Positions 24,201-36,090 of a stretch of DNA of 64,000 nucleotides are shown here, piece by piece. Within the stretch, counting starts at the first letter, position 1; every line of letters starts with the position of its first letter. Source of the stretch: Conchocele bisecta. Lineage: Eukaryota; Mollusca; Bivalvia; Lucinida; Thyasiridae. Where the stretch lies: the NCBI GenBank assembly GCA_029237695.1, contig CM055278.1, positions 79,257,817-79,321,816 of the forward strand, given 5' to 3'. The notes under the pieces were generated by a model. It was not told the origin of the DNA and did no database searches. It saw only the letters and a program-made list of their open reading frames with translations. Position numbers and translations under genes: made by a program.

Positions 24201-27200
24201 AAAACTTTTTCACCTTCATACCTACGCGCCTGATATTTGGTATGTAGCTTCGTTATCATGTGCAGATGCGCAAAGTGAATTTGGATTTTTCATCCGACCC
24301 TCCATCATGGATTATCTCCCTTTCGGACTCAGAATTTCCCATTTTTTCCTCGTAACTCGAAAAACTTTTTCACCTTCATACCTACGCGCTGATATTTGGT
24401 ATGTAGCTTCGTTATCATGTGCAGATGCGCAAAGTGAATTTGGATTTTTGATCCGACCCTCCATCATGGATTATCTCCCCCTTTCGGACTCAGAATTTCC
24501 CATTTTCTCTCGTAACTCGAAAAACTTTTTCACCTTCATACCTACGCGCCTGATATTTGGTATGTACCTTCGTTATCATGTGCAGATGCGCAAAGTGAAT
24601 TTGGATTTTTCATCCGACCCTCCATCATGGATTATCTCCCCCTTTCGGACTCAGAATTTCCCATTTTTTCCTCGTAACTCGAAAATCTTTTCACCTTCAT
24701 ACCTACGCGCCTGATATTTGGTATGTAGCTTCGTTATCATGTGCAGATGCGCAAAGTGAATTTGGATTTTTCATCCGACCCTCCATCATGGATTATCTCC
24801 CCCTTTCGGACTCACAATTTCCCATTTTCTCTGTAACTCGAAAAACTTTTTCAACCTTCATACCTAGCGCTTCCTGATATTTGGTATGTAGCTTCGTTAT
24901 CATGTGCAGATGCGCAAAGTGAATTTGGATTTTTGATCCGACCCTCCATCATGATTATCTCTTTCGGACTCAGAATTTCCCATTTTTCCTCGTAACTCGA
25001 AAAACTTTTTCACCTTCATACCTACGCGCCAGTGCCAGTATAAATGTGCCAGTGTATGATATTATCTAATTTATTATACCCACTTTTTTTGTAAAAAAAA
25101 ACGGGTATATTGTTTTCGTCACGGGTGTCCGTCCGTTCCGTCCGTCCGTACGTCCGTACGTCCGTCACGTCCGTTCACGTTTCTTGTAACTCGAAAAACT
25201 TTTTCACCTTCATACCTACGCGCCTGATATTTGGTATGTAGCTTCGTTATCATGTGCAGATGCGCAAAGTGAATTTGGATTTTTCATCCGACCCTCCATC
25301 ATGGAATTATCTCCCCCTTTCGGACTCAGAATTTCCCATTTTTTCCTCGTAACTCGAAAAACTTTTTAATTTTTCACCTTCATACTACGGCGCCTGATAT
25401 TTGGTATGTAGCTTCGTTATCATGTGCAGATGCGCAAAGTGAATTTGGATTTTTGATCCGACCCTCCATCATGGATTATCTCCCCCTTTCGGACTCAGAA
25501 TTTCCCATTTTCTCCTCGTAACTCGAAAAACTTTTTCACCTTCATACCTACGCGCCTGATATTTGGTATGTACCTTCGTTATCATGTGCAGATGCGCAAA
25601 GTGAATTTGGATTTTTCATCCGACCCTCCATCATGGATTATCTCCCCCTTTCGGACTCAGAATTTCCCATTTTTTCCTCGTAACTCGAAAATCTTTTTCA
25701 CCTTCATACCTACGCGCCTGATATTTGGTATGTAGCTTCGTTATCATGTGCAGATGCGCAAAGTGAATTTGGATTTTTCATCCGACCCTCCATCATGGAT
25801 TATCTCCCCCTTTCGGACTCAGAATTTCCCATTTTCTCCTCGTAACTCGAAAAACTTTTCACCTTCATACCTACGCGCCTGATATTTGGTATGTAGCTTC
25901 GTTATCATGTGCAGATGCGCAAAGTGAATTTGGATTTTTGATCCGACCCTCCATCATGGATTATCTCCCCCTTTCGGGCTCAGAATTTCCCATTTTTCCC
26001 TCGTAACTCGAAAAACTTTTTCACCTTCATACCTACGCGCCAGTGCCAGTATAAATGTGCCAGTGTATGATATTATCTAATTTATTATACCCACTTTTTT
26101 TGTAAAAAAAAACGGGTATATTGTTTTCGTCACGGGTGTCCGTCCGTCCGTCCGTACGTCCGTACGTCCGTACGTCCGTCCGTACGTCCGTCACGTTTCT
26201 TGTAACTCGAAAAACTTTTTCACCTTCATACCTACGCGCCTGATATTTGGTATGTAGCTTCGTTATCATGTGCAGATGCGCAAAGTGAATTTGGATTTTT
26301 CATCCGACCCTCCATCATGGATTATCTCCCCCTTTCGGACTCAGAATTTCCCATTTTTTCCTCGTAACTCGAAAAACTTTTTCACCTTCATACCTACGCG
26401 CCTGATATTTGGTATGTAGCTTCGTTATCATGTGCAGATGCGCAAAGTGAATTTGGATTTTTGATCCGACCCTCCATCATGGATTATCTCCCCCTTTCGG
26501 ACTCAGAATTTCCCATTTTCTCCTCGTAACTCGAAAAACTTTTTCACCTTCATACCTACGCGCCTGATTATTTGGTATGTACCTTCGTTATCATGTGCAG
26601 ATGCGCAAAGTGAATTTGGATTTTTCATCCGACCCTCCATCATGGATTATCTCCCCTTTCGGACTCAGAATTTCCCATTTTTCCTCGTAACTCGAAAAAC
26701 TTTTTCACCTTCATACCTACGCGCCTGATATTTGGTATGTAGCTTCGTTATCATGTGCAGATGCGCAAAGTGAATTTGGATTTTTCATCCACCCTCCATC
26801 ATGGATTATCTCCCCCTTTCGGACTCACAATTTCCCATTTTCTCCTCGTAACTCGAAAAACTTTTTCACCTTCATACCTACGTGCCTGATATTTAGTATG
26901 TACCTTCGTTATGTGCAGATGCGCAAAGTGAATTCCCATTTTTGATCCGACCCTCCTCATCGATTACCTCCCCCTTTCCCTTTCCGACTCAGAATTTCCC
27001 ATTTTTTTTATTTTTTCCTTTTTTCCTTGTAACTCGAAAAACTTTTTCACCTTCAATCCTACGCGCCTCATATTTGCTATGTAGCTTCGTTATCATGTGC
27101 ACATGCGCAAAGTGAATTCGGATTTTTTATCCGACCCTCCATCATGGATTACTTCCCCCTTTCGGACTTAGCATTTGGGGAAAGTGGGTATATTGCGATG

Positions 27201-27499
27201 GCGCGCCATCGACTTTTTCTAGTTAATACTTATATTCATGCGCTTCATGACAACATCATTACATTTAAAATATACACATATTACTTAAAGGGGTACCGAT
27301 ATGATACATTTTAATAATATAAATATTGAAAATACACATTACAATCGCTTACAACATAAGTTATTGATTGAAAATAGTCACTGCATCGTGACCTATTTGA
27401 CCGCATTACCTATTGCGCGGCAACCTCATCAAAGCCCCTGTTTACATAGGTAACCGGGGGTCTGGTGAGGTAGGCTCGCTAATACAATGTTTGCGTAAT
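21245..27499. mobile_element. TIR transposon (non-autonomous), copy 2, split by a HINE
   Basis: The same 12-bp inverted ends (CATTACGCAAAC / GTTTGCGTAATG) as the copy at 4205-8400. Removing the HINE at 23448-27223 leaves about 2.48 kb. It lacks the AGCTCACC HINE found in copy 1, and copy 1 lacks this one. The sequence is closely similar across the whole length, with small indels such as the lost segment near 23250 relative to 7870-7925. The tRNA-like segment is conserved at 21566-21660. Confidence 0.75.
23448..27223 (+). mobile_element. 3.8-kb HINE-like element with higher-order tandem repeat
   Basis: The head TATACCCACTTT is answered by AAAGTGGGTATA at 27181-27192, then a GATGGCGCGCCATC hairpin and TTTTTCTAGT. 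The body is about twenty units of about 162 bp (AACTCGAAAAACTTTTTCAC ... GGACTCAGAATTTCCCA). Head copies with GTCCGTACGTCC recur at about 25073 and 26090, each preceded by the same spacer (GCCAGTGCCAGTATAAATG...). Copy 1 of the host TIR element reads GGATTAATTAATACTT at 8115-8130, so insertion was between T and T. Open frames through the units are repeat artefacts. Confidence 0.85.
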
Positions 27500-27501
27500 G
27501 T

Positions 27502-27866
27502 TTAACGATTGGGATTCATCCTTACCAGTCGTATCCCGAACGGAGACCTGGTTTGGCCCTCAGGTACGTCTTTGGCATTCTTGTATGTGAGGGTTTAATC
27601 TGGTTATACCCCTTGTATGAGTAATACGATTATTCCTAATCCGATTACTTTTAGGGGAAGAGGCTAAGCGACTTTGGTGTAGTATGGACTGGTACCAGGT
27701 CAGGTTATTCTAATTTCAGGGCTGAATATATATATTTATTTCGATGTATATATTCCGTTATAATTTTTCCACAATGCAGCAGTAACATGAGGGATCGAAC
27801 CCATTTGCCCGGCTTTAAATGAATGTAGCTGTTGATAGGCCGTTAAACACCAATAAATAAAATCCT
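27502..27866 (+). mobile_element. SINE-like repeat, copy 2, ending 21 bp before a PEX1 exon
   Basis: It carries the family blocks TTAACGATTGGGATTCAT, CTTTGGCATTCTTGTATGTG, TTCTAATTTCAGGGCTG and the tail GATAGGCCGTTAAACACC ending AATAAATAAA. It abuts the GTTTGCGTAATG end of the TIR element and stops about 21 bp before the PEX1 acceptor at 27886. Confidence 0.7.
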
Positions 27867-27887
27867 GTATATTTATCATGTTTATAG

Positions 27888-28120
27888 TGGCGTGACCGAG
27901 TTGCTACAGAGCGCGTTGATGAATGTAGAAATCTGCCTCGGGACGCGGCCATTGTACAACAAGGTGTTCCTCACCACCCCCGGACTGCTGAATGGAATGT
28001 TCATGCTCATTGGACCAAAGGGCTCAGGGAAGACAACTCTGGCTAGGGCTCTGTGCAGACAGGTGACAGAGTTACCCAACCTGGCACATACAATATGGAT
28101 GGACTGCAAGCCATTGAGAG
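27888..28120 (+). CDS. PEX1: PEX1, exon with D1 Walker A (peroxisomal AAA+ ATPase)
   Basis: PEX1 works with PEX6 as a hexameric AAA+ ATPase that pulls the import receptor PEX5 out of the peroxisomal membrane. This 233-bp exon encodes the start of the first ATPase domain: GVTELLQSAL, LGTRPLYNKV, then Walker A GPKGSGKTTLAR (about residues 42-53 of the exon product) and MDCKPLRG. The order and spacing match my knowledge of the PEX1 D1 region, including the G-K-GSGK-T/S loop and the DCK-LRG motif after it. The acceptor is TTTATAG at 27881-27887 and the donor AGAG/GTAGAC at 28121. It leaves one base (G), completed by GC of the next exon to make glycine. Confidence 0.9.
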
Positions 28121-28135
28121 GTAGACTAGACAGGC

Positions 28136-28790
28136 TAACATGTGGCTGTCACTGGAGAAATGCGGATTATTGATTTTGCGACCAGTGTAGATTCAGATCA
28201 GCCTGTGCATCTGCACAGTCTGATCAGGATCTGCATTGTTTGCGTTTCCGTCAACGAAATATTTCATCTTTGATGCTGTTAACAAGCTATATAGATCATT
28301 ATCAGGCTATAGAAGCATGCTATATTTGATCAGGATCTGCACTGTTTGCCATTACGTCAACAAAATACCTGTCATGCTGCTAACAAGCTATATAGATCGT
28401 TATCAGGCTATAGAAGCATGCTATATTTTATCAGGATCTGCACTGTTTGCCATTACGTCAACGAAATACCTGTCATGCTGCTAACAAGCTATATAGATCG
28501 TTATCAGGCTATAGAAGCATGCTATATTTGATCAGGATCTGCACTGTTTGCCATTACGTCAATGAAATACCTGTCATGCTGCTAACAAGCTATATAGATC
28601 ATTATCAGGCTATAGAAACATGCTATATTTGATCAGGATCTGCACTGTTTGCCATTACGTCAACAAAATACTTGTCATGCTGCTAACAAGCTATATAGAT
28701 CGTTATCAGGCTATAGAAGCATGCTATATTTGATCAGGATCTGCACTGTTTACCATTACGTCAACAAAATACCTGTCCATTTTCTATTGT
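28136..28790 (+). repeat. Palindromic MITE with its core expanded into ~101-bp tandem units
   Basis: It starts with ATGTGGCTGTCACTGGAGAA, the end of a palindromic MITE seen elsewhere. It then repeats about five times a unit of 101 bp: GATCAGGATCTGCACTGTTT, GCCATTACGTCAACAAAATA, CTATATAGATCGTTATCAGG and AAGCATGCTATATTT. The right MITE arm is missing. It begins 15 bp after the PEX1 donor. Short open frames in it shift with the units and are not coding. Confidence 0.75.
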
Positions 28791-28845
28791 GTATTTCAGC
28801 GTTGTTTCTATTTGCTATTATTTGATGTTCAAGCTCTTTAGTTTT

Positions 28846-29500
<655 letters not shown>

Positions 29501-29589
29501 GTTCTTAAAAGCTGGGAAAGTCGGTTCAGTATTTCTTAATTTACATCCATAAATAAAGTACTTTCCTAGTATAATACAAAAGATCAAGA

Positions 29590-29780
29590 ACAGGGCTCTA
29601 GATAAGGATTTATTGATTGAGTATATTTACTCCATGCATTTTTTTCAATTGGGTATTTTCAATTATCAATTGGGTACCTTACAACCGTTACCCCATTGTG
29701 TAAAATTGAATAGGGTATTTTCCAATTATGGTATCAAAATGTGTAATAAACATTTATCTTTTATCTCTTTATACTGTTGC
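29590..29780 (+). mobile_element. hAT-like MITE fragment (CAGGGCTCTAGATAAGG)
   Basis: The left end CAGGGCTCTAGATAAGG with TTGATTGAGTAT...ACTCCATGC matches the left end of the element at 41226. The right TIR is absent; the interior has CAATTGGGTATTTTC repeats. Confidence 0.5.
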
Positions 29781-29859
29781 ACACCCTCATGGGTAATTTC
29801 GAGCAGGTATTTATTTCATATATACATGTACATACAATTCAAATACAATCGAGGTTCCC

Positions 29860-30016
29860 GGTAATTAGCCGGTACCCATTTACAGCTGGGTGGACTGAAG
29901 CAGTGTGGATATAGTGTCTTGCTCAAGGACACGACGCACACCTCCGGTGAGGCTTGAACCCATGACCGTAAGGTGAGCAGTGTGATGCCTCAGACCGCTC
30001 GACCACACGCTCCACA
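29860..30016 (-). mobile_element. tRNA-derived SINE, reverse orientation
   Basis: On the minus strand the sequence starts GGAGCGTGTGGTCGAGCGGT with an A box, then B box GGTTCAAGCCTCACC. It continues with GTCCTTGAGCAAGACACTA and ends near AAATGGGTACCGGC. This arrangement is common to tRNA-derived SINEs of marine animals. It is one of the few elements opposite to PEX1. Confidence 0.6.
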
Positions 30017-30279
30017 TGGCTACACAAAACATTGAATACGTACATGTGGCATCTTTTAAGTGTTAGTTAAAACTAATTAGATATTATGTTTAATTGGGGC
30101 CTTTGCTGCGTCTTTTTTCTCAACGTTTTGTTGAAGACATATGTACCGCGGTCTGTCAAATCTTAAACGATAATATTCGAAGTATATCCGAATGAAAAAA
30201 AAACTTGGTCTACTTGCACGAACTCGGACGTTTCGCATCACAAACGTTTCGGACCAGTGTCGAGTCGGCCATATCTTTT
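30017..30279. other. No gene; AT-rich spacer
   Basis: Nothing recognised except a diverged ACGTTTCG string (30227-30260) similar to the repeat near 16470. Confidence 0.5.
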
Positions 30280-31903
30280 TAGCTCACCTGAGCGAAGCTC
30301 AGGTGAGCTATTGTTACCGCAATGTGTCCGTCGTCCGTCGTCGTCCGTCGTCGTCCGTCGTCGTCGTCCGTCGTCCGTGAACATTTTCAAACGTCTTCTC
30401 CTCGGTAACCATTGGGTCTATAGTCACCAAACTTCATGGTCATGGTCCTTAGGTAGGGGGATTACAAAATTGTTAAAATGACGTCATGCGTAATCCAAGA
30501 TGGCCGCCGTCTAAAAATAGCACAAATTCTTAAAAAATCTTCTTCTCAAGAACCGCCAACCGGATTTCGACAAAACTTGGTAGGAATGATCGATGTACAT
30601 TGCTCTTTCAAAGTTGTTAAAATGGTGACCCCGGGGTCAAAAATGGGCGTGGCCCGTGGGGTCAAATTAGGGTCAAATTTTATTTTTGACTGAATATGGT
30701 CATGTCATATATCAAATTGAAGGTATCAATGAGGCGATCACTCTGGTGCATTTTTGTCGAAATCGAATTGTTATGTCATCCAAGATGGCCGCCGAAAGGT
30801 CAAAAGGTCGTTCTTTTATTAGAGATTTCAAAATTCTTCTTCACATGAACCGTTTGGCCCATGGTAGCCAAACTTAAAAGTTATGGTCCATGGGTGAAGC
30901 CTTTTCAGATTTGTTAAAATGGAGGTCACCGCTAATCCAAGATGGCCGCCGTCTAAAAATAGCATAAATTCTTAAAAAATCTTCTTCTCATGAACCGCTA
31001 GCCGGATTTCGAGGAAATTTGGTAGGAATGATCGATGTACAATGCTCTTTCAAAGTTGTTAAAATGGTGACCCCGGGGTCAAAAATGGGCGTGGCTCGTG
31101 GGGTCAAATTTTATTTTTGACCGAATATGGTCATGTTTTATATCAAATCGAAGGTATCAATGAGGCGATCACTCTGGTACATTTTTTGTCAAAATCGGAT
31201 TGTTATGTCATCCAAGATGGCCGCCGAAATGTCAAAAGGTCGTTCTTTTATTAGAGATTTCAAAATTCTTCTTCACATGAACCGCTTGGCCCATGGTAGC
31301 CAAACTTAAAAGTTATGGTCCATGGGTGAAGCCTTTTCAGATTTGTTAAAATGGAGGTCATCGCTAATTCAAGATGGCCGCCGTCTAAAAATAGCATAAA
31401 TTCTTAAAAAATCTTCTCATGAACTGTTGGCTGGATTTCGACTAAACTTGGTAGGAATGATCGATTTACAATGCTCTTTCAAAGTTGTGAAAATGGTGAC
31501 CCCGGGGTCAAAAATGGGCATGGCCCGTGGGGTCAAATTGGGGTCAAATTTTATTTTTGACCGAATATTCTCATGCCATATATCAAATTGAAGGTATCGA
31601 TGAAGCGATTGCTCTGGTGCAATATTTGTCGGAATCGGATGATTATGTCATCCATGATGGCCACCAAAAGGTCCATTTATTCAAGATTTTCCTCAGGAAC
31701 CACATGGCCGATGCTGGCCAAACTTCATAGGAAGTTAAGATCCTTGGGTGAAGATTTTGTAAAATGGGAGTCATCGCTTAATCCAAGATGACCGCCATCT
31801 AAAAATAGCACAATTTTTTTAAAACACATGAACTCGATGTCACATTCTCCTCTGGTGTTCATGGAGTCATGTGAGCGAATTAGGGCCATCATGGCCCTCT
31901 TGT
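30280..31903 (+). mobile_element. HINE-like element, head AGCTCACCTGAGC, second copy
   Basis: Same family as 4838-6483: an AGCTCACCTGAGCGAAGCTC head hairpin, GTCGTCC microsatellite, three body units of about 450 bp, and the tail hairpin GGGCCATCATGGCCC with CTCTTGT. The 5' head palindrome (GCTCACCTGAGCGAAGCTCAGGTGAGC arms) is intact here, while the 4838 copy has one changed base in it. Confidence 0.85.
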
Positions 31904-32523
31904 TTCACATCTCAAAGCAATTAATTACGCGTCGTCACCTGCGAACACTGCGTATTAAATGGCGAATTACAAAAAGGAATCGCCATTATCAATCGTAATC
32001 GACCGACTGAAAATTCATATGAAGAGCTTTTCACTAATACCGACACCGTGTACAGGGGTGCATCCAGGATGCGCGATTGCGGCAATCCCCTTTGCGCCCG
32101 ACATCGCGCAAAAAATCACGGATGGGCCCCTTTTTAAATGACCAGTGCGCACATTAAAAAAAAACGTAATCGACTATTTAAACGCGCTGCATATTTGAAT
32201 CATTGGAAGGCGTGCAGTTCAATCGAGTTTGTGCGCCCTTTGAACGTAAGCTTCGAGTCGATTTAAACCATTTAAATCGATAAACAAGTGACAACGTTAT
32301 CAAGGCCAATCTGGGCACGTGCCTGAATACGCATGACGTCATAGTTCCGACAAGCCGCGGCCCGACATCAAAGCAGTCAAGTAACACTGAAACAATGTCA
32401 TTGCCACAGCTGTATGACTGTGACTGTCTATAAATAGCGTGGTTTATAATAGGTTGTGCATGTTGTAATGTAAATGTGTCACAGCGTGACATGTATACAT
32501 GGTACCGTAAATATACACATTTT
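31904..32523. other. No gene; spacer with a reusable GGGGTGCATCC end
   Basis: Position 32053 has ACAGGGGTGCATCCAGGATG, the inverse of GGATGCATCCCTG near 38390, suggesting shared MITE-like ends. A 104-codon minus-strand frame at 32178-32492 has no family signature and is not called. Confidence 0.4.
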
Positions 32524-32566
32524 TAGCTCGACTATTCGAAGAATAAGTAGAGCTTATGTTGTCACC

Positions 32567-32598
<32 letters not shown>

Positions 32599-34343
32599 AC
32601 ACCTTGGTTAAGGTTTTTAGTCAAGCTTGTATATGGAATACTACTGGCCCTACACCCACCATACTTGGACAACTTCATCTCCTAGTGATGTACATCAATA
32701 ACCCCTGATCTATATTTCACCTTGACCTACATTTCCTCTTGAATTACTTGGTTAATTCCCCTTGGTTAAGGTTTTTACTCAACCTTGGTTAAGGTTTTTA
32801 GTCAAGCTTGTATGCATATACTGCTCACCCACATACTACTGGCCCTATACTTGGACAACATCATCTCCTAGTGATGCACACCAATAACCCCTCATCTATA
32901 TTTGACCTTGACCTACATTTCCTCTTGAATTACTTACTTAATTCCCCTTGGTTAAGGTTTTTAGTCAACCTTGGTTAAGGTTTTTTTTCAAGCTTGTACA
33001 TTGAATACTATTGTGCATCCAGACACCATACTTCGACAACCTTTTCTCATAGGTATGTACATCAATAACCCTGATCTATATTTGACCTTCACCTACATTT
33101 CCTCTTCAATTACTTACTTAATTCATTTTGGTTAAGGTTTTTAGTCAACCTTCTATATGGAATACTACTGGCCCTACACCCACCATACTTGGACAACTTC
33201 ATCTCCTAGTGATGTACATCAACAACCCCTGATCTATATTTGACCTTGACCTACATTTCCTCTTCAATTACTTACTTAATTCATTTTGGTTAAGGTTTTT
33301 AGTCAACTTCTATATGGAATACTACTGGCCCTACACCCACCATACTTGGACAACTTCATCTCTTAGTGATACATCACAAAAACCCCTGCCTATATTTGAC
33401 CTTGACCTACATTTCCTCTTGAATTACTTACTTAATTCCCCTTGGTTAACGTTTTTAGTCAAGCTTGTAGATGGAATACTCCTGGCCCTACACCAACCAT
33501 ACTTGGACAACTTCATCTCCTAGTGATGTACATCAACAACCCCTGACCTATATTTGACCTTGACCTACATTTAACCTTAAATTACTTAGTTAATTCCCCT
33601 TGGTTAAGCTTTTTACTCAAGCTTGTAGATGGAATACTATTGTGCATACAGATACCATACTTGGACAACCTTTTGTCATAGTGATGTACATCAGTAACCC
33701 CTGATCTATATTTGACCTTGACCTACATTTCCTCTTGAATTACTTGCTTAATTCTCTTTGGTTAAGGTTTTTAGTCAAGCTTGTAGATAGAATACTCATG
33801 GCCCTACACCAACCATACTTGGACAACTTCATCTCCTAGTGATGTACATCAATAATCCCTGACCTATATTTGACCTTGACCTACTTTTAACCTTGAATTA
33901 CTTAGTTATTTCCCCTTGGGTAAGATTTTTAGTCAAATTTGTATATGGAATACTCCTGGCCCTACACCAACCATACTTGGACAACTTCATCTCCTAGTGA
34001 TGTACATCAACAACCCCTGACCTATATTTGACCTTGACCTACATTTAACCTTGAATTACTTAGTTATTTCCCCTTGGTTAAGGTTTTTAGTCAAGCTTCT
34101 ATATGGAATACTCCTGGAATACTATTTGACCTTGACCTACATTTCCTCTTGAATTACTTACTTAATTCTCTTTGGTTAAGCTTTTTAGTCAAGCTTGTAG
34201 ATGGAATACTCATGGCCCTACACCAACCATACTTGGACAACTTCATCTCCTAGTGATGTACATCAACAACTACTGACCTATATTTGACCTTGTCCTACAT
34301 TTAACCTTAAATTACTTACTTAATTCCCCTTGGTTAAGGTTTT

Positions 34344-35125
34344 TGTCGCGCCCGCTTGCGGAAAGCGCGATATAGTCGGCACTTTGGCGTACGTACGTAT
34401 GTGTGTCCGGTTAAAGTTTTTGGTTAAGTTGTTTGGTTAAGTTTTTTGGTTAAAGTTTTTGGTTAAGTTCTTTGGTTAAAGTTTTTGGTTAAGTTTTTTG
34501 GTTAAAGTTTTTGGTTAAAGTTTTTCGTTTTTCGTTATACTATTAAAGTTTTTGGTTAAGTTTTTTGGTTAAGTTTTTTGGTTAAAGTTTTTCGTTACAC
34601 TATATCTCTGCAACTGCTTTGCCCATTACCTTGAAACTTCATATGGGTGTTTATCATCATCTATATTTTCATTCTACCCCCCTCCCGTGCGGCCCCTGTG
34701 CCCAATGTCAAGGTCAAATTACTTTGAAGTTTTTGGTTAAGTTCTTTGGTTAAAGTTTTTGGTTAAGTTTTTTGGTTAAAGTTTTTGGTTAAGTTTTTTG
34801 GTTAAAGTTTTTTGTTATACTATATCTCTGCAACTGCGGCCCCTGTGCCCAATGTCAAGGTCAAATTACTTTGAAGTTTTTGGTTAAGTTTTTTGGTTAA
34901 AAGTTTTTGGTTAAGTTTTTTGGTTAAGTTTTTTGGTTAAAGTTTTTTTCGCGCCCGCTTGCGGAAAGCGCGATATAGTCGGCACTTTGTCGTACGTACG
35001 TACGTGTGTCCGGTTAAAGTTTTTGCTTAAGTTTTTTGGTTAAAGTTTTTTGTTATACTATATCTTTTTTTTTTAGTGTCCATGCCTCGCCACAAGGCGC
35101 GACATGCAGGCCGCGGCCATCTAGT
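34344..35125 (+). mobile_element. HINE-like element, head GTCGCGCCCGCTTGCGG, nested
   Basis: The head TGTCGCGCCCGC is answered by GGCGCGACA at about 35097-35105, then a GGCCGCGGCC hairpin and ATCTAGT. The interior is TTTTGGTTAAGTT repeats plus CCCAATGTCAAGGTC. A second head copy is at about 34947. Removing the element restores GGTTAAGGTTTTTACTCAAC, the ordinary host-unit sequence (for example near 32764), so insertion was T/T. Confidence 0.85.
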
Positions 35126-35666
35126 TACTCAACGTTGGTTAAGGTTTTTAGTCAAGCTTGTAGATGGAATACTATTGTGCATACAGACACCATACTTGGA
35201 TATCTTTTTCTCATAGGGATGTACATCAATAACCCCTGACCTTTATTTTACCTTCACCTACATTTAACCTTCAATTACTTGGTTAATGTTTATAGTCAAG
35301 CTTGTATATGGAATACTTCTGGGCCTACATCAACCATACTTGGACAACTTCATATCCTAATGATGTACATCAATAATCCCTGACCTATATTTGACCTTGA
35401 CCTACTTTTATCCTTGGATTACTTAGTTATCTCCCCTTGGTTACGGTTTTTAGTCAGCTTGTATATGGAATACTCCTGGGCCTACAGCAACCATACTTGG
35501 AAAACTTTATCTCCTAGTGAGTACATCAATAATCCCTTGGTTAATGTTTTTAGTCAACCTTGGTTAAGGTTTTTATGCAGGCCGCAGCCACCTTCTTTGT
35601 CAAGCTATGTGTACATCGACAACCCTCGTAGTCGAGCTATGCTGTTCTCCTACAGCTCTTGTTAGT

Positions 35667-36090
35667 CAAGCTTGTATATGGAATACTCCTGGGCCTACAG
35701 CAACCATACTTGGAAAACTTTATCTCCTTGTGACGTACATCAATAATCCCTTGGTTAATGTTTTTAGTCAACCTTGGTTAAGGTTTTTATGCAGGCCGCA
35801 GCCACCTTCTTTGTCAAGCTATGTGTACATCGACAACCCTCGTAGTCGAGCTATGCTGTTCTCCTACAGCTCTTGTTAGTCAAGCTTGTATATGGAATAC
35901 TCCTGGGCCTACAGCAACCATACTTGGAAAACTTTATCTCCTTGTGACGTACATCAATAATCCCTTGGTTAATGTTTTTAGTCAACCTTGGTTAAGGTTT
36001 TTATGCAGGCCGCAGCCACCTTCTTTGTCAAGCTATGTGTACATCGACAACCCTCGTAGTCGAGCTATGCTGTTCTCCTACAGCTCTTGT
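35667..36090 (+). repeat. Tandem ~214-bp copies of a HINE 3' terminus
   Basis: Two nearly identical 214-bp units follow a first terminus ending near 35662. Each starts TTAGTCAAGCTTGTATATGG and ends CTACAGCTCTTGTT, with the full terminal hairpin. Confidence 0.85.

Larger units (their letters stand above)
32524..36090 (+). mobile_element. HINE/pearl-like element, head AGCTCGACTATTCG, with triplicated 3' end
   Basis: A sister of 9531-12690: the same head, GGCGTC microsatellite and CCTTGGTTAAGG units. It is interrupted by another HINE at 34344-35125. Its 3' end is present three times in tandem (CTCTTGT ends at about 35662, 35876 and 36090). Each copy has the GTAGTCGAGCTATGC arm and the GCTGTTCTCCTACAGC hairpin. 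Confidence 0.85.

Noticed and set aside
23443..24714. Long open frames through the 162-bp HINE units
   Set aside because: They repeat with the units, occur on both strands, break at unit indels and show no domain.
32178..32492. 104-codon minus-strand frame
   Set aside because: No domain, no splice context, low-complexity surroundings.
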